Shown one piece after another: positions 23,070 through 31,338 of a stretch of 37,105 bases of DNA. Source of the DNA: Candidatus Pollutiaquabacter sp. (GTDB lineage: Bacteria > Bacteroidota > Bacteroidia > AKYH767-A > 2013-40CM-41-45). Within the stretch, counting starts at the first letter, position 1; each line of letters starts with the position of its first letter. Made by a program: the position numbers and the translations under genes. Under the pieces are notes generated by a model. The model was not told the DNA's origin and searched no databases. It saw only the letters and a program-made list of their open reading frames with translations. The stretch spans positions 1 through 37,105 of the forward strand of contig CAINVI010000005.1 in assembly GCA_903854075.1 (NCBI GenBank), in the 5' to 3' direction.

Positions 23070-23681
23070 ATGAAAACAATAATACCGAAAATGCCAATCG
23101 TCCTTCTGGCGATAATGAGTTTGTTTTACGCGGGCTGCACGATTCAAAAGCTACCGGTTCGTCCGCCGGACGATGGCTATTATTCCTTGTCGGAGCAACA
23201 GCGCCACCACCTGGACGAAGCCAGTGAATCGCAAGGATGTTGTTCGGAAGTAAACGCCGGTGATGTGGCGATGATCTGCAGTAAATACAAACTCACCTGG
23301 ATTACGTTGTTGGCATCGTGGTGTCCGCATTCTAATGGGGTGGAGCAGCAATACGGAAACTGGCATAATCAAGGGCTGTCAGGTTCGGTAGTATGGTTGC
23401 CGGTTTACTTGGACTATAATGCAAAACGGATTCATGGTGCATCATTCCAATCCAATGGCAAAGAATCTTATCGCGTTCTTTCCCGGTCGGTTTACGGCGG
23501 AAGTGAATGGGAAAAGGAGAAATACTTTTATGAAGAACTCACCGGGAAAAAGTTGGTGACACCGGCCGTTCCGTTACACTTGATTTTTGACAGCAATACA
23601 CATTTGCTTTTTAAACAATCAGGAACGGTGGCTGATCCGGTGGAATTAATCCGGCAACTGTTGGATGAATTAAACGGATAG
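23070..23681 (+). CDS. Lipoprotein with thioredoxin-like fold and WCPHS motif
   Basis: A 203-residue protein from ATG 23070. The signal MKTIIPKMPIVLLAIMSLFY ends in lipobox Y-A-G-C (Cys23). A double-Cys segment (S-Q-G-C-C-S-E) is near residue 57. A thioredoxin-like core T-W-I-T-L-L-A-S-W-C-P-H-S-N-G-V (about 76-91) is followed by strand V-V-W-L-P-V-Y-L-D-Y and a cis-Pro-like T-P-A-V-P-L-H-L-I-F (about 163-172). The active-site pattern is WCxxS, with one cysteine, as in monothiol or non-reducing thioredoxin relatives. The gene starts 136 bases after the previous gene and ends convergent to the DUF255 gene. A role in disulfide exchange or peptide binding is inferred. Confidence 0.7.
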   Translation: MKTIIPKMPIVLLAIMSLFYAGCTIQKLPVRPPDDGYYSLSEQQRHHLDEASESQGCCSEVNAGDVAMICSKYKLTWITLLASWCPHSNGVEQQYGNWHNQGLSGSVVWLPVYLDYNAKRIHGASFQSNGKESYRVLSRSVYGGSEWEKEKYFYEELTGKKLVTPAVPLHLIFDSNTHLLFKQSGTVADPVELIRQLLDELNG

Positions 23682-23708
23682 TTCGTAATCAAAGCGTATT
23701 TCGGATGA

Positions 23709-25751
23709 CTACTTTTCGTTCTTGCCGGAACGTTGAAGTAATACTATCGCCTCGTGTGCAGACATTACCGGCAATTGGCAGGCGCCGTTGGTGCAAACGT
23801 AAAACAAAGTGGATCCGGATTGATAACGATTGGTCAACAGCGGCAAGGAAGAGGCACTGTTGCTGCCGGCAAGAAGTACATGTGGCAGGTATAACGACCG
23901 TAAATAAAGTCCTTCATCAAGTGCTTTGTCGCCGGTAACGACTAACTCATGATAGGGGTACGTAAACCACAGTAACAGTTGTGCCCAATTCGAATACGCC
24001 GATCCGTAACGTGGCATATCACGCACCACGATTTGCAGCGATTGCCGTGCACGGTCTGTAAGCTCTGTATCACCAAGTAAATGTCCGAGTTGGAAAAGAA
24101 CTTTGGCCAATACCGAGTTTGCCGCGGGTATCACATTGTCGTGCACTTCGAGTTTACGGGTGATCAGTTGCGGTTCAAGGTCATTCGTGAACCAGCACAG
24201 TCCGGTATCAGGATCGGAGAAGTGTTTCAGCGTGTATTGAACAAGTGACTTAGCTTTCTCGAGCCACGACTCGTTAAACGTGGAACGGTACAACGATAGT
24301 AGTGCCTGTGCCAGCAAGGCATAATCTTCCAGGAAGCCGGGGCCCTTTTGTTTGTCTACCGTTCCGGCATGGATGAGTCTGCCATCGTCGCTAAGCATAT
24401 TGTCCAGCAGCCAGCGTGCTGCTTGTTCAGCGCGCTGCAGATAAGTTGCTTCGCCGGTGCTGTCGTAGGCATCACACCATGCGGTGATCATCAAGGCATT
24501 CCAGGAAGTGAGGATTTTATTATCAAGCCCCGGACGAACCCGCTGCGCGCGAACAGCCAGCAGCTGTTCCTTGCATTGCACTACTATCGATTTCCAGTCA
24601 GCGGTGGAAAGTCTATGTTTTGCAGCAAAATCTTCGTCGCTGCTTGTGCGTAATAATATATTTCGACCGTGCTCCCAAAGTCCTTTGCCGTTGACAGCGT
24701 AATAATCTTGAATCAACGAAGCAATGTCATGTGTTTCGGACGCGGGAAAATCAACGTTAGATAGCTCTTCGACTGTCCATGTGTAAAATTTCCCTTCTTC
24801 CCCTTCCGAATCGGCATCAAGCGCCGAGTAGCATACCCCTTCCGGAGCAGTAAGTTCTCGTTCTATGAAAGACAGTGTTTCGGTGACGATTTCACGGTAG
24901 AGCACTTTTCCGGTACGCTGATACGCTTTGGCATACAACGAAATCAGTTGCGCATTATCGTACAACATTTTCTCGAAATGCGGAACTTTCCATTCACTAT
25001 CTACGGAGTACCGTGCGAATCCACCGCCGATTTGATCGTAGATACCGCCGTAAGCCATTTTATCCAAGGTCAGTTCGACATGTTGCAACAGCGCAGGATC
25101 ATCGGTGACGTACTGGTAGTGAAGCAGGAATTCGTAGTTGTTGGGTAGCGGGAACTTCGGCGCCCGGTTGGGTCCGCCTTCGAGGTGGTCGAATTGACGC
25201 TTCCAATTCTCGACAGTTTCGTGCAGTGGTTGACGGGAAAGCGGCTGGTCGTCGTGCAGGGTGACGAGGTCGGAGCGGTGCATGCCGGTGGTTAATTCAT
25301 CAGCATATTGATGCGCTTTAACGGGGTCTTGGCGGTAAAAGGCAGCGAGTTGTTGCAACACTTTGTTCCAGTTGGCGTTCGGAAAATAGGTGCCGCCGTA
25401 GAGCGGACGACTGTCGGGCAGTGTGAAGCAGTTGAGTGGCCAACCTCCTTGTCCGGTCATGAGCTGCACGGCACTCATATAGACCTGATCAATATCCGGG
25501 CGCTCCTCACGGTCTACTTTGATACAGACAAAGTGGTCGTTCATCAGTTGAGCCGTGATGGCGTTCTCAAAACTTTCATGTTCCATCACGTGACACCAGT
25601 GGCACGCTGAATAGCCAACCGAAACAAGCACGAGTTTGTTTTCCTGTCGTGCTTTCTCCCATGCCTCCTCGCACCACGGATACCAATCGACAGGATTGTT
25701 GACGTGTTGGAGCAGGTAAGGGCTGGTTTCCCCGAGAAGGTGGTTGGGCAT
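23709..25751 (-). CDS. DUF255 thioredoxin-domain protein (YyaL/spermatogenesis-associated protein 20 family)
   Basis: A 680-residue protein of the widespread DUF255 family. The N-terminal thioredoxin-like domain (about 1-165) opens N-H-L-L-G-E-T-S-P-Y-L-L-Q-H-V-N-N-P-V-D-W-Y and contains S-A-C-H-W-C-H-V-M-E-H-E-S-F-E (about 48-62) and G-Q-G-G-W-P-L-N. The remaining two-thirds form an alpha/alpha barrel-like glycosidase/epimerase fold (R-A-P-K-F-P, then A-L-D-A-D-S-E-G-E-E-G-K-F-Y-T-W). Length is normal. The molecular activity is not established. The start is ATG 25751. On the minus strand a -7-like TAACTTCG lies 5 bases before it, so this mRNA may also have almost no leader. Confidence 0.93.
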   Translation of the reverse strand: MPNHLLGETSPYLLQHVNNPVDWYPWCEEAWEKARQENKLVLVSVGYSACHWCHVMEHESFENAITAQLMNDHFVCIKVDREERPDIDQVYMSAVQLMTGQGGWPLNCFTLPDSRPLYGGTYFPNANWNKVLQQLAAFYRQDPVKAHQYADELTTGMHRSDLVTLHDDQPLSRQPLHETVENWKRQFDHLEGGPNRAPKFPLPNNYEFLLHYQYVTDDPALLQHVELTLDKMAYGGIYDQIGGGFARYSVDSEWKVPHFEKMLYDNAQLISLYAKAYQRTGKVLYREIVTETLSFIERELTAPEGVCYSALDADSEGEEGKFYTWTVEELSNVDFPASETHDIASLIQDYYAVNGKGLWEHGRNILLRTSSDEDFAAKHRLSTADWKSIVVQCKEQLLAVRAQRVRPGLDNKILTSWNALMITAWCDAYDSTGEATYLQRAEQAARWLLDNMLSDDGRLIHAGTVDKQKGPGFLEDYALLAQALLSLYRSTFNESWLEKAKSLVQYTLKHFSDPDTGLCWFTNDLEPQLITRKLEVHDNVIPAANSVLAKVLFQLGHLLGDTELTDRARQSLQIVVRDMPRYGSAYSNWAQLLLWFTYPYHELVVTGDKALDEGLYLRSLYLPHVLLAGSNSASSLPLLTNRYQSGSTLFYVCTNGACQLPVMSAHEAIVLLQRSGKNEK

Positions 25752-25793
25752 AGGGGCGAAGTTAGGGAATATTTCAGTCAGCGGACTTCAGCG

Positions 25794-25835
25794 CTTCGGC
25801 GCTTCGACAAGCTCAGCGCAAGCAAGCTCAGCGCA
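25794..25835. repeat. Left inverted-repeat copy flanking the ORF6N gene
   Basis: This 42-base stretch (containing CTTCGACAAGCTCAGCGCA) matches the reverse complement of 26370-26411 at 38 of 42 positions. Within it, AAGCTCAGCGCA occurs twice. Sequences of the CTTCGACAAGCTCAG type are, to my knowledge, dispersed repeats in many bacterial genomes. Confidence 0.8.
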
Positions 25836-25850
25836 ATTCAGCAGCATAAA

Positions 25851-25876
25851 GCACCCTGAGCGTAGTCGAAGGGTGC
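25851..25876. repeat. Hairpin repeat GCACCCT...AGGGTGC
   Basis: GCACCCT (25851-25857) and AGGGTGC (25870-25876) form a 7-bp stem around a loop containing GAGCGTAGTCGA. The loop is of the same CTGAGC/TCGAAG family as the adjacent 42-base repeat. It lies in the 170-base gap between the DUF255 and ORF6N genes. Confidence 0.6.
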
Positions 25877-25921
25877 GGTGCTTCAATATTCAGTTTGCTG
25901 TCAATTGCAGACTGCCTTCAA

Positions 25922-26464
25922 CTACTGACCAAATCCAATACATTTTCTGTTTTCTTGTAGTGCTTCCGCCGCTTTTTGGTCAATCAGGAAGTCCAATGCC
26001 TGTTCGATGGTTTCAAAGCGTTGATCATATTTTAATTCCAACGCTACAATTCTACTTTGAAGATCATAGTGTTCAATCGCCAGATGTCGTAAATGGATAA
26101 ATGCCCGCATTATGGCGATATTCATCGCTATAGCAATTTCACTGTTAAGTATTCCTGAAAGCATGGCTACACCATGTTCGGTGAATGCGAGCGGTAGATA
26201 TTTGCGATGTTTTCCACGCCCACTTTTTAAGGTCACAATTTGTGACCTTAAAAAGTTCCATTCATTTTCATTCAACTGAAACATGAAATCGTTTGGGAAA
26301 CGTGTTTTGTTTCCCCTTACCGCTTGATTGAAGACTTTAGTTAGAAGGCCGACTTGCCAACTGCCGACCTGCGCTGAGCTTGCTTGCACTGAGCTTGCCG
26401 AAGTGCCGACGCCCAACTTCTCCCGAAAAGTTTGCAGAATTGGATTTATTTCGTACATTTGCAT
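25922..26464 (-). CDS. ORF6N-domain protein, N-terminus rebuilt by a repeat; probably damaged
   Basis: The 180-residue protein contains the second part of an ORF6N DNA-binding domain: T-K-V-F-N-Q-A-V-R-G-N-K-T-R-F-P-N-D-F-M-F-Q-L, then R-S-Q-I-V-T, Y-L-P-L-A-F-T-E-H-G-V-A-M-L-S and a C-terminal coiled coil. The usual first 25 or so residues of the domain (the I-R-G-x-x-V-M-L-D-x-D-L-A stretch) are absent. Residues about 18-32 (T-S-A-S-S-V-Q-A-S-S-A-Q) are instead encoded by the 42-base repeat at 26370-26411. The start codon falls inside the rplU promoter. ORF6N proteins are typical of phages and mobile regions. This one looks like a remnant that keeps an open frame. Confidence 0.7.
   Translation of the reverse strand: MQMYEINPILQTFREKLGVGTSASSVQASSAQVGSWQVGLLTKVFNQAVRGNKTRFPNDFMFQLNENEWNFLRSQIVTLKSGRGKHRKYLPLAFTEHGVAMLSGILNSEIAIAMNIAIMRAFIHLRHLAIEHYDLQSRIVALELKYDQRFETIEQALDFLIDQKAAEALQENRKCIGFGQ
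26370..26411. repeat. Right inverted-repeat copy, inside the ORF6N coding sequence
   Basis: TGCGCTGAGCTTGCTTGCAC begins this 42-base copy, an inverted match (4 mismatches) to 25794-25835. CTGAGCTTGC occurs twice within it. It is read in frame as part of the ORF6N protein. Confidence 0.8.
26432..26461 (+). promoter_or_regulatory. rplU-rpmA promoter
   Basis: TTG (26432-26434), 19 bases, TACATTTG (26454-26461) is an exact match to the Bacteroidota housekeeping promoter consensus. The transcript would begin near 26466 with a leader of about 44 A/T-rich bases before rplU. It overlaps the 5' end of the opposing ORF6N gene. Confidence 0.7.
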
Positions 26465-26509
26465 CCCTCATATCGTTAGATATAATATAACTAATTAATA
26501 ATCAATAAG

Positions 26510-26821
26510 ATGTACGCGATCGTAACTATCGCCGGACAGCAGTTCAAAGTCCAGAAAGACATGCGCGTGACGGTTCACCGTTTGGAAGGTGAAACCGGCA
26601 AAGCCGTAGAATTCAAAGATGTGCTGTTGGTAGACGACAATGGAAAAGTAAAAGTGGGTGCTCCTACCTTGAGCGGCGCTGCCGTTACCGGTAAGATCCT
26701 GTCCCACGTTCGTGGTGATAAGGTTATTATCTTCAAGAAAAAACGCCGTAAAGGTTATCAGAAGCAGAACGGTCACCGTCAGGACCTGACCATCGTGCAA
26801 ATCGATTCCATCAAGGCTTAA
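26510..26821 (+). CDS. rplU: 50S ribosomal protein L21
   Basis: L21 is a small beta-rich protein of the large ribosomal subunit that binds 23S rRNA near L20. The 103-residue protein shows the family start M-Y-A-I-V-x-I-A-G-Q-Q-F-K-V and V-L-L-V-D-D-N-G-x-V-K-V-G-A-P. The C-terminal signature K-V-I-I-F-K-K-K-R-R-K-G-Y-Q-K-Q-N-G-H-R-Q is intact. It is followed 33 bases later by rpmA, the conserved partner order. The promoter at 26432-26461 drives both genes and a strong terminator ends the unit. Confidence 0.98.
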   Translation: MYAIVTIAGQQFKVQKDMRVTVHRLEGETGKAVEFKDVLLVDDNGKVKVGAPTLSGAAVTGKILSHVRGDKVIIFKKKRRKGYQKQNGHRQDLTIVQIDSIKA

Positions 26822-26854
26822 TTAAATCATTAATACCCTAAACTCCTTCATACA

Positions 26855-27127
26855 ATGGCACATAAAAAAGGCGTCGGTAGTTCCAAGAACGGTCGTGAAT
26901 CCCACAGTAAACGTCTTGGTATTAAAGTATACGGTGGTCAAAGCGTGATTGCCGGTAATATCATCGTGCGTCAGCGCGGTACCCGTCACAATCCCGGTGA
27001 CAACGTAGGTATTGGTAAAGACCACACCTTATTTGCATTGGTTCCTGGAACTGTTGTTTTCAAAAAGAAAGCGAACCAGAAGAGCTACGTTTCTGTAATG
27101 CCACTGAGCGCAGAAGCACAAGCTTGA
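26855..27127 (+). CDS. rpmA: 50S ribosomal protein L27
   Basis: L27 reaches the peptidyl transferase centre with its flexible N-terminus. This 90-residue protein starts directly M-A-H-K-K-G-V-G-S-S-K-N-G-R-E-S, so it lacks the cleavable Firmicutes-type N-terminal extension. The family signature G-x-I-I-V-R-Q-R-G-T-R-x-x-P-G-x-N-V-G is present. Second gene of the rplU-rpmA operon. Confidence 0.98.
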   Translation: MAHKKGVGSSKNGRESHSKRLGIKVYGGQSVIAGNIIVRQRGTRHNPGDNVGIGKDHTLFALVPGTVVFKKKANQKSYVSVMPLSAEAQA

Positions 27128-27150
27128 TCACACAATTCCTATACTGCAAG

Positions 27151-27183
27151 ACGCCGGCCCACCAGCCGGCGTTTTTGTTTTTT
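27151..27183 (+). terminator. Strong intrinsic terminator after rpmA
   Basis: ACGCCGGC (27151-27158) pairs with GCCGGCGT (27165-27172) around a 6-base loop, followed by TTTTGTTTTTTC. A textbook terminator for the ribosomal protein operon. Confidence 0.92.
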
Positions 27184-27273
27184 CTACTTTTTCCTTCTTG
27201 TCAGATTTTCGTGAAAATTGATCATACGGTCGGTCAATACTGAACTATCTTCAGGGATATACTTCTCACCGTC

Positions 27274-28104
27274 ATGCTTCGATCACTCCTCGTCCTACTC
27301 ACCTGGCTTCCGCTCGCCGCCCTTGCGCAAAATCCTATACCTAACGCCGGCTTCGAAAGCTGGAACGGCGATGTGCCCGTTTCCTGGACAGTCAATAATT
27401 CTTCATCGGCCACCACTGTCACCCGCGTCAACGATCCTTTTGAAGGAAACTTTGCACTGCGCGGTACTGTGGTCAGCGGACTTAATAACGTAGCCACTGC
27501 GCCGCTCGTTCAGTCGATGTCTGGTAACTACGGTTTTCCGGTCGACGCTTCTTTCACCGAGCTGTCGTTCCGCTTTAAATCCTTCCTCTATGCCGGCGAT
27601 CGCTTCAACGTAAATGTCTTTATCTACAACGCTTCCTTTGCTGTTGTCGGTGGCGGATCAACCAGCATTACCAGCACCGAGAGCAGCTACTTGCCGGTGG
27701 CCGTACCGGTGACACACTTCGCGCCGGGCGCTGCGCTCGCCATGCTGTCGTTCACTATTGCCGACGGCACCGGCGCTACCAATGGTCATGTGATGTCGTG
27801 GTTTCAGATCGATGCCTTGTCCGGACCTAATGTTTCTACGGCCACGGCTTCGGTGGATCCGCAACTGGCATTTACGGTAGCTCCGCTGCCTACTGCCTTA
27901 CAGGTATCGGCCCCCGAAACAGGTGATTATCTGCTGGAAGGATTTTCTGTCGACGGTCGACGATTGTTTTTGGTGCAACAAACGTTGTTGACCGGAACAG
28001 AACAGGTTATCGATGTGCCCGAACTGGTCGGCTACCGCGGGTTGCTCGTGTTGCGTGTCAATAAGGACGGACGCTTCGTGCGTAGCGATAAATTATTTCT
28101 CTGA
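27274..28104 (+). CDS. Secreted protein with CBM-like domain and T9SS-type C-terminus
   Basis: A 276-residue exported protein. The signal peptide (MLRSLLVLLTWLPLAALAQ) is followed by N-P-I-P-N-A-G-F-E-S-W-N-G-D-V-P-V-S-W-T, the typical opening of jelly-roll carbohydrate-binding-like domains in Bacteroidota secreted proteins (about residues 20-190). The last 75 residues (F-T-V-A-P-L-P-T-A-L-Q-V-S, then G-F-S-V-D-G-R-R-L-F and G-L-L-V-L-R-V-N-K-D-G-R-F-V-R-S-D-K-L) resemble a type A T9SS sorting domain in which the usual Y-P-N-P is replaced by A-P-L-P. Codon use is somewhat more GC-rich than its neighbours. Target ligand is unknown. Confidence 0.75.
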   Translation: MLRSLLVLLTWLPLAALAQNPIPNAGFESWNGDVPVSWTVNNSSSATTVTRVNDPFEGNFALRGTVVSGLNNVATAPLVQSMSGNYGFPVDASFTELSFRFKSFLYAGDRFNVNVFIYNASFAVVGGGSTSITSTESSYLPVAVPVTHFAPGAALAMLSFTIADGTGATNGHVMSWFQIDALSGPNVSTATASVDPQLAFTVAPLPTALQVSAPETGDYLLEGFSVDGRRLFLVQQTLLTGTEQVIDVPELVGYRGLLVLRVNKDGRFVRSDKLFL

Positions 28105-28120
28105 TAGCAGAAGGACTTCC

Positions 28121-28774
28121 TTATGAAATGGCTGTATTCAGGAAGGCGTTGAACGGCTGCAGTGTTTCAGCACTCTTAATCAGCTGCTTCGGAAAACCGA
28201 TAGCAGTCACTTCTTCGTCTGTGAACGAATGCCAGCAAATGAAACTGGTATGTTTCAGGAGATCAATGTCGGGATGATCCATGCTGTAATCTCTCGGCGT
28301 AGTCTTTAACCGGTGCTCTGCATCTAATCCGCCAAAGAGGTCTTTAAATTTCTTATTCGACAATATTTTTTTCAGCTCCTCACCGTTGTAGTCAATCTCC
28401 TGCCGGATCTTTCGCAACTCTTCCGCAGCCGGCATCCACATGCCACCGGCGATGAAAGAGCCTCCCGGTTCGAAGTGCAGGTAATACCCCGCCTGAATGG
28501 ATTTCTTACCACCCGGACTGATATATGCACCAAGATTGGTCTTGTAAGGGCTCTTGTTTTTACTGAAACGAACGTCCCGATAAATCCGGAACACGCAATC
28601 TTTAGCGGTAAGGGTAGCAATGGCAGGCTCTTTTTTAGAAAAGCCGGCTATGAAGTGAGTAACCGTCTCCGCTACTTCCGACTTGGCAATTTCGAAAGCC
28701 TCCCGGTTCGCTTCGAACCAGTCACGGTTGTTGTTTTTTTTCAGTTTGGCCAGGAATTTCAGCGTGTTCTTCAT
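28121..28774 (-). CDS. DUF2461 family protein
   Basis: A 217-residue soluble protein of the DUF2461 (TIGR02453) family. Visible features: F-L-A-K-L-K-K-N-N-N-R-D-W-F-E-A-N-R (about 6-23), C-V-F-R-I-Y-R-D-V-R-F-S-K-N-K-S-P-Y-K-T-N (about 59-79) and Y-Y-L-H-F-E-P-G-G-S-F-I-A-G-G-M-W-M-P. The frame extends to 28801, but homology starts at MKNTLKFLAKLK, so ATG 28774 is chosen. On the minus strand TAACTTTG (28806-28799) matches the -7 consensus 24 bases before it. The biochemical function of the family is unknown to me. Confidence 0.88.
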   Translation of the reverse strand: MKNTLKFLAKLKKNNNRDWFEANREAFEIAKSEVAETVTHFIAGFSKKEPAIATLTAKDCVFRIYRDVRFSKNKSPYKTNLGAYISPGGKKSIQAGYYLHFEPGGSFIAGGMWMPAAEELRKIRQEIDYNGEELKKILSNKKFKDLFGGLDAEHRLKTTPRDYSMDHPDIDLLKHTSFICWHSFTDEEVTAIGFPKQLIKSAETLQPFNAFLNTAIS

Positions 28775-28915
28775 GGATGGAAAACAAGTGGAAGGCCTCA
28801 AAGTTATAGGGTGCCGTCAACTATGGATACAGGTAAATAACATTGTTTTCAGCGCTTTTACCGTCGTCCTGTTTTCGGTCCGATATTTGTAAATTGCTTC
28901 CATAAACCCCGTGTT

Positions 28916-31279
28916 ATGAAACGTATCGGACTACTTTTGATCCTGCTATTTCTGCTTAAAAATGCAGCTTTTTCGCAGACACAGTCGCTTTTTCAACGAA
29001 ATGAGCGCCGCACGTTTACCGTTCGCCTTGGCGGCGATAAAGCAGGACAAACAGATCAGTCGCGGGTAGTGCGAATGCTGGCCGATGCCGATGGACGTGC
29101 CGCGTCTACCTTTCAGTACGATATCGAGTGGAATCAATCACTGCGTGTGTTGCGGGAAAGTCCGAGAATGATCATTCTGCAAGTCGATCATACCGATATC
29201 AAAGTCACACAACAGGTCCGTGTTCGAGGATTTGATGTTAATCGTTTTCTGAATCCTTCGTATGTCGAATTCTCATATGCCTTCCGTCCTTCGCCATCGA
29301 TCGCTCCATTCAATTACGAAAATATTTCAAAACGGATTACTAATGGTCGCGCTGAGCGCGCCGAGAATCGTCTTACGGACTCTACCACCACTACTACTGC
29401 TACATTGGCGGTGACTAGTTTGTGGATGGTATACAACGAAGCGACTATCCGTAAACTCGATGAACGTATCCGCCTGATCAAAGAGTATTACGGCTCTGAA
29501 ATACTGCTCAATCAGGCCTACGATCGACTGATGCGTATCAATCCGCAGGATGTACTGATGTTGGATATGCAAAATGCTGAACTGTTACAGATTGAAAAAG
29601 TAATCACCGATACCAAGGCGCGTAATTTCGAATCGGAGCTGGAATTAATGACGTACGATCCGATTGATATGCGTAACAAGTTGAATCGCCTGGAAGAAGA
29701 AGCCGCTGCCCGTCGTGTGGCCATGAATCAGACCAAAGCCAACTTGTTTTTATTTTTTTATAACTCCGGCCTCGACCTCAAAGCACGTGGTCGTTATCAG
29801 CAAGCTTATGATTCCTTCCTGCGTTCCATTCATGAAAACCCACTCTTTGCTCCGGCCTTGTATCAACTGGCATTAATGGATTTTGAAGAAGGCCGTTATG
29901 TGGAATCCGAATGCCGCACCCGTACCATTCTCGAAGACATGGTGCCCGATCCGGATATTGAAAGGATGGCACGCAATCACATGATTCGTTTGAACGATAC
30001 GTACACCGAGCTGGGCGAGGAGCGGTTGGAGCAAGGTAATATTGATGAAGCGCTCGATTTATTTAAGCGAGCAGCTAATCTGTGCCGCACCACACGCAAT
30101 ATTCCCTGTAATGAACGCTTGGAAAATGATTTGTTTCGCGCACATCAGGCAAAATACAAGCAGTTGCTTGATCAGGCGCGAGCTGCCTACAACGCGAATG
30201 ATCTTGATCTCACAGAGCGCCGTATCGAACAAGCCGTATATTATCAGCAAATCAATTACCGCTACCTGACTTCCGCCGCCGAAGCCAACGATATGCGCAG
30301 AGCGGTCAAGCAGAAACGCTATGACTTATTGCTTGTTGATGCGCAGCAGCTGGTATCGCAAGGCAATAACAATGCTGCCATCAACAAATTGATGCAGGCG
30401 CGCGAACTGGAGGTGAAAGAAGGTGTTACGCGCAGCAATTCGTACGCGCAGTTGGTTCGTACTGCCGGTAAGCCGTTATTCATGGCGAAAGTAGAAACGG
30501 CTCGTCAATCGGCACGTGATAACCGTTTATCCCAAGCACGTAATCAGGTGCAGGAATTGTACACACTTTCTGATAAGTACATGTTGCAGGAAGATCAGGA
30601 CGCTGCTGCTGCCTTGAACGAAGTGAAAAACATGATCTTCTCCCAAGAGTGCGCCAATGCCCAGCAGCAACTGGATGGACTGGCTGCTAAAGCCGGCGAA
30701 GCCTACGACCGGAAGGAATACATACAGGCCGATAACCTGATCCGTCAGGCACTCAAAGTGTCCGACGATAATGCGGATTGCCGGTTGAACGAAGGAAATT
30801 TGCGCAGCTCACTCGACTCGCTGCGTCCGGCGGTCACCTACCAAAAGATGATAGCAGAGGCGGTGCAACTTCAGTCCAACGGCCGCCATGCCGAAGCCCA
30901 CGCTGCCTATACCAGAGCCGGAGATTTTTACGTAGAACAACAAGTTGTGCGTTTCTCGCTTCGACACGTGGAAGTGGATGAATTTGCCTACGCGCAGTGC
31001 AACGATGAGTTTATCGTCTATCTTTCTGTTACCTACATTGACAAGAAAGACTACGACCATTCCTTGTCGATGTTCAAGAAGATGCTGACCCGTAACGGTG
31101 GGTCGGTATCTTCGTCCATGAATAAAGCACTCGTCCGACTGGGAGCGGAATTGGCTGTGCGCGATAAGTCTTCGGGAGCGGCTTCGAGCTGGAAAACGGG
31201 TGTACTTCGCTATACCAACGGTGATAAGCGGTTGAAATCCCTCGAAAAAGGATACCGTCAGGGGTGGAAGAAAGGTTGA
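28916..31279 (+). CDS. Large exported TPR-like helical protein of unknown function
   Basis: A 787-residue protein with a signal peptide (cleavage probably after NAAFSQ). Residues about 30-170 are beta-rich and include a basic Q-V-R-V-R-G-F-D-V-N-R-F segment. From about 190 on it is almost entirely helical, with TPR-like units such as L-D-L-K-A-R-G-R-Y-Q-Q-A-Y-D-S-F-L-R-S-I-H (about 287-307) and E-R-L-E-Q-G-N-I-D-E-A-L-D-L-F-K-R-A (about 370-387), and later coiled-coil-like Gln-rich repeats. There is no T9SS tail or lipobox, so it is probably periplasmic. A one-mismatch -7 element (GATATTTG, 28882-28889) precedes it. It lies just upstream of serS. I do not recognise the family. Confidence 0.7.
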   Translation: MKRIGLLLILLFLLKNAAFSQTQSLFQRNERRTFTVRLGGDKAGQTDQSRVVRMLADADGRAASTFQYDIEWNQSLRVLRESPRMIILQVDHTDIKVTQQVRVRGFDVNRFLNPSYVEFSYAFRPSPSIAPFNYENISKRITNGRAERAENRLTDSTTTTTATLAVTSLWMVYNEATIRKLDERIRLIKEYYGSEILLNQAYDRLMRINPQDVLMLDMQNAELLQIEKVITDTKARNFESELELMTYDPIDMRNKLNRLEEEAAARRVAMNQTKANLFLFFYNSGLDLKARGRYQQAYDSFLRSIHENPLFAPALYQLALMDFEEGRYVESECRTRTILEDMVPDPDIERMARNHMIRLNDTYTELGEERLEQGNIDEALDLFKRAANLCRTTRNIPCNERLENDLFRAHQAKYKQLLDQARAAYNANDLDLTERRIEQAVYYQQINYRYLTSAAEANDMRRAVKQKRYDLLLVDAQQLVSQGNNNAAINKLMQARELEVKEGVTRSNSYAQLVRTAGKPLFMAKVETARQSARDNRLSQARNQVQELYTLSDKYMLQEDQDAAAALNEVKNMIFSQECANAQQQLDGLAAKAGEAYDRKEYIQADNLIRQALKVSDDNADCRLNEGNLRSSLDSLRPAVTYQKMIAEAVQLQSNGRHAEAHAAYTRAGDFYVEQQVVRFSLRHVEVDEFAYAQCNDEFIVYLSVTYIDKKDYDHSLSMFKKMLTRNGGSVSSSMNKALVRLGAELAVRDKSSGAASSWKTGVLRYTNGDKRLKSLEKGYRQGWKKG

Positions 31280-31310
31280 AGATTCACCGCTTTTCTGCCT
31301 TCAAAATCAT

Positions 31311-31318
31311 TATTTTTG
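31311..31318 (+). promoter_or_regulatory. Putative -7 element for serS
   Basis: TATTTTTG matches TAnnTTTG and lies 20 bases before the serS ATG. No clear TTG occurs at the proper upstream distance. Confidence 0.35.
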
Positions 31319-31338
31319 GGGAATAATATTCTGCTGAT

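Noticed and set aside
25922..26464. Prophage suggested by the ORF6N domain
   Set aside because: No other phage genes, integrase or tRNA attachment site is nearby; the flanks are housekeeping genes.
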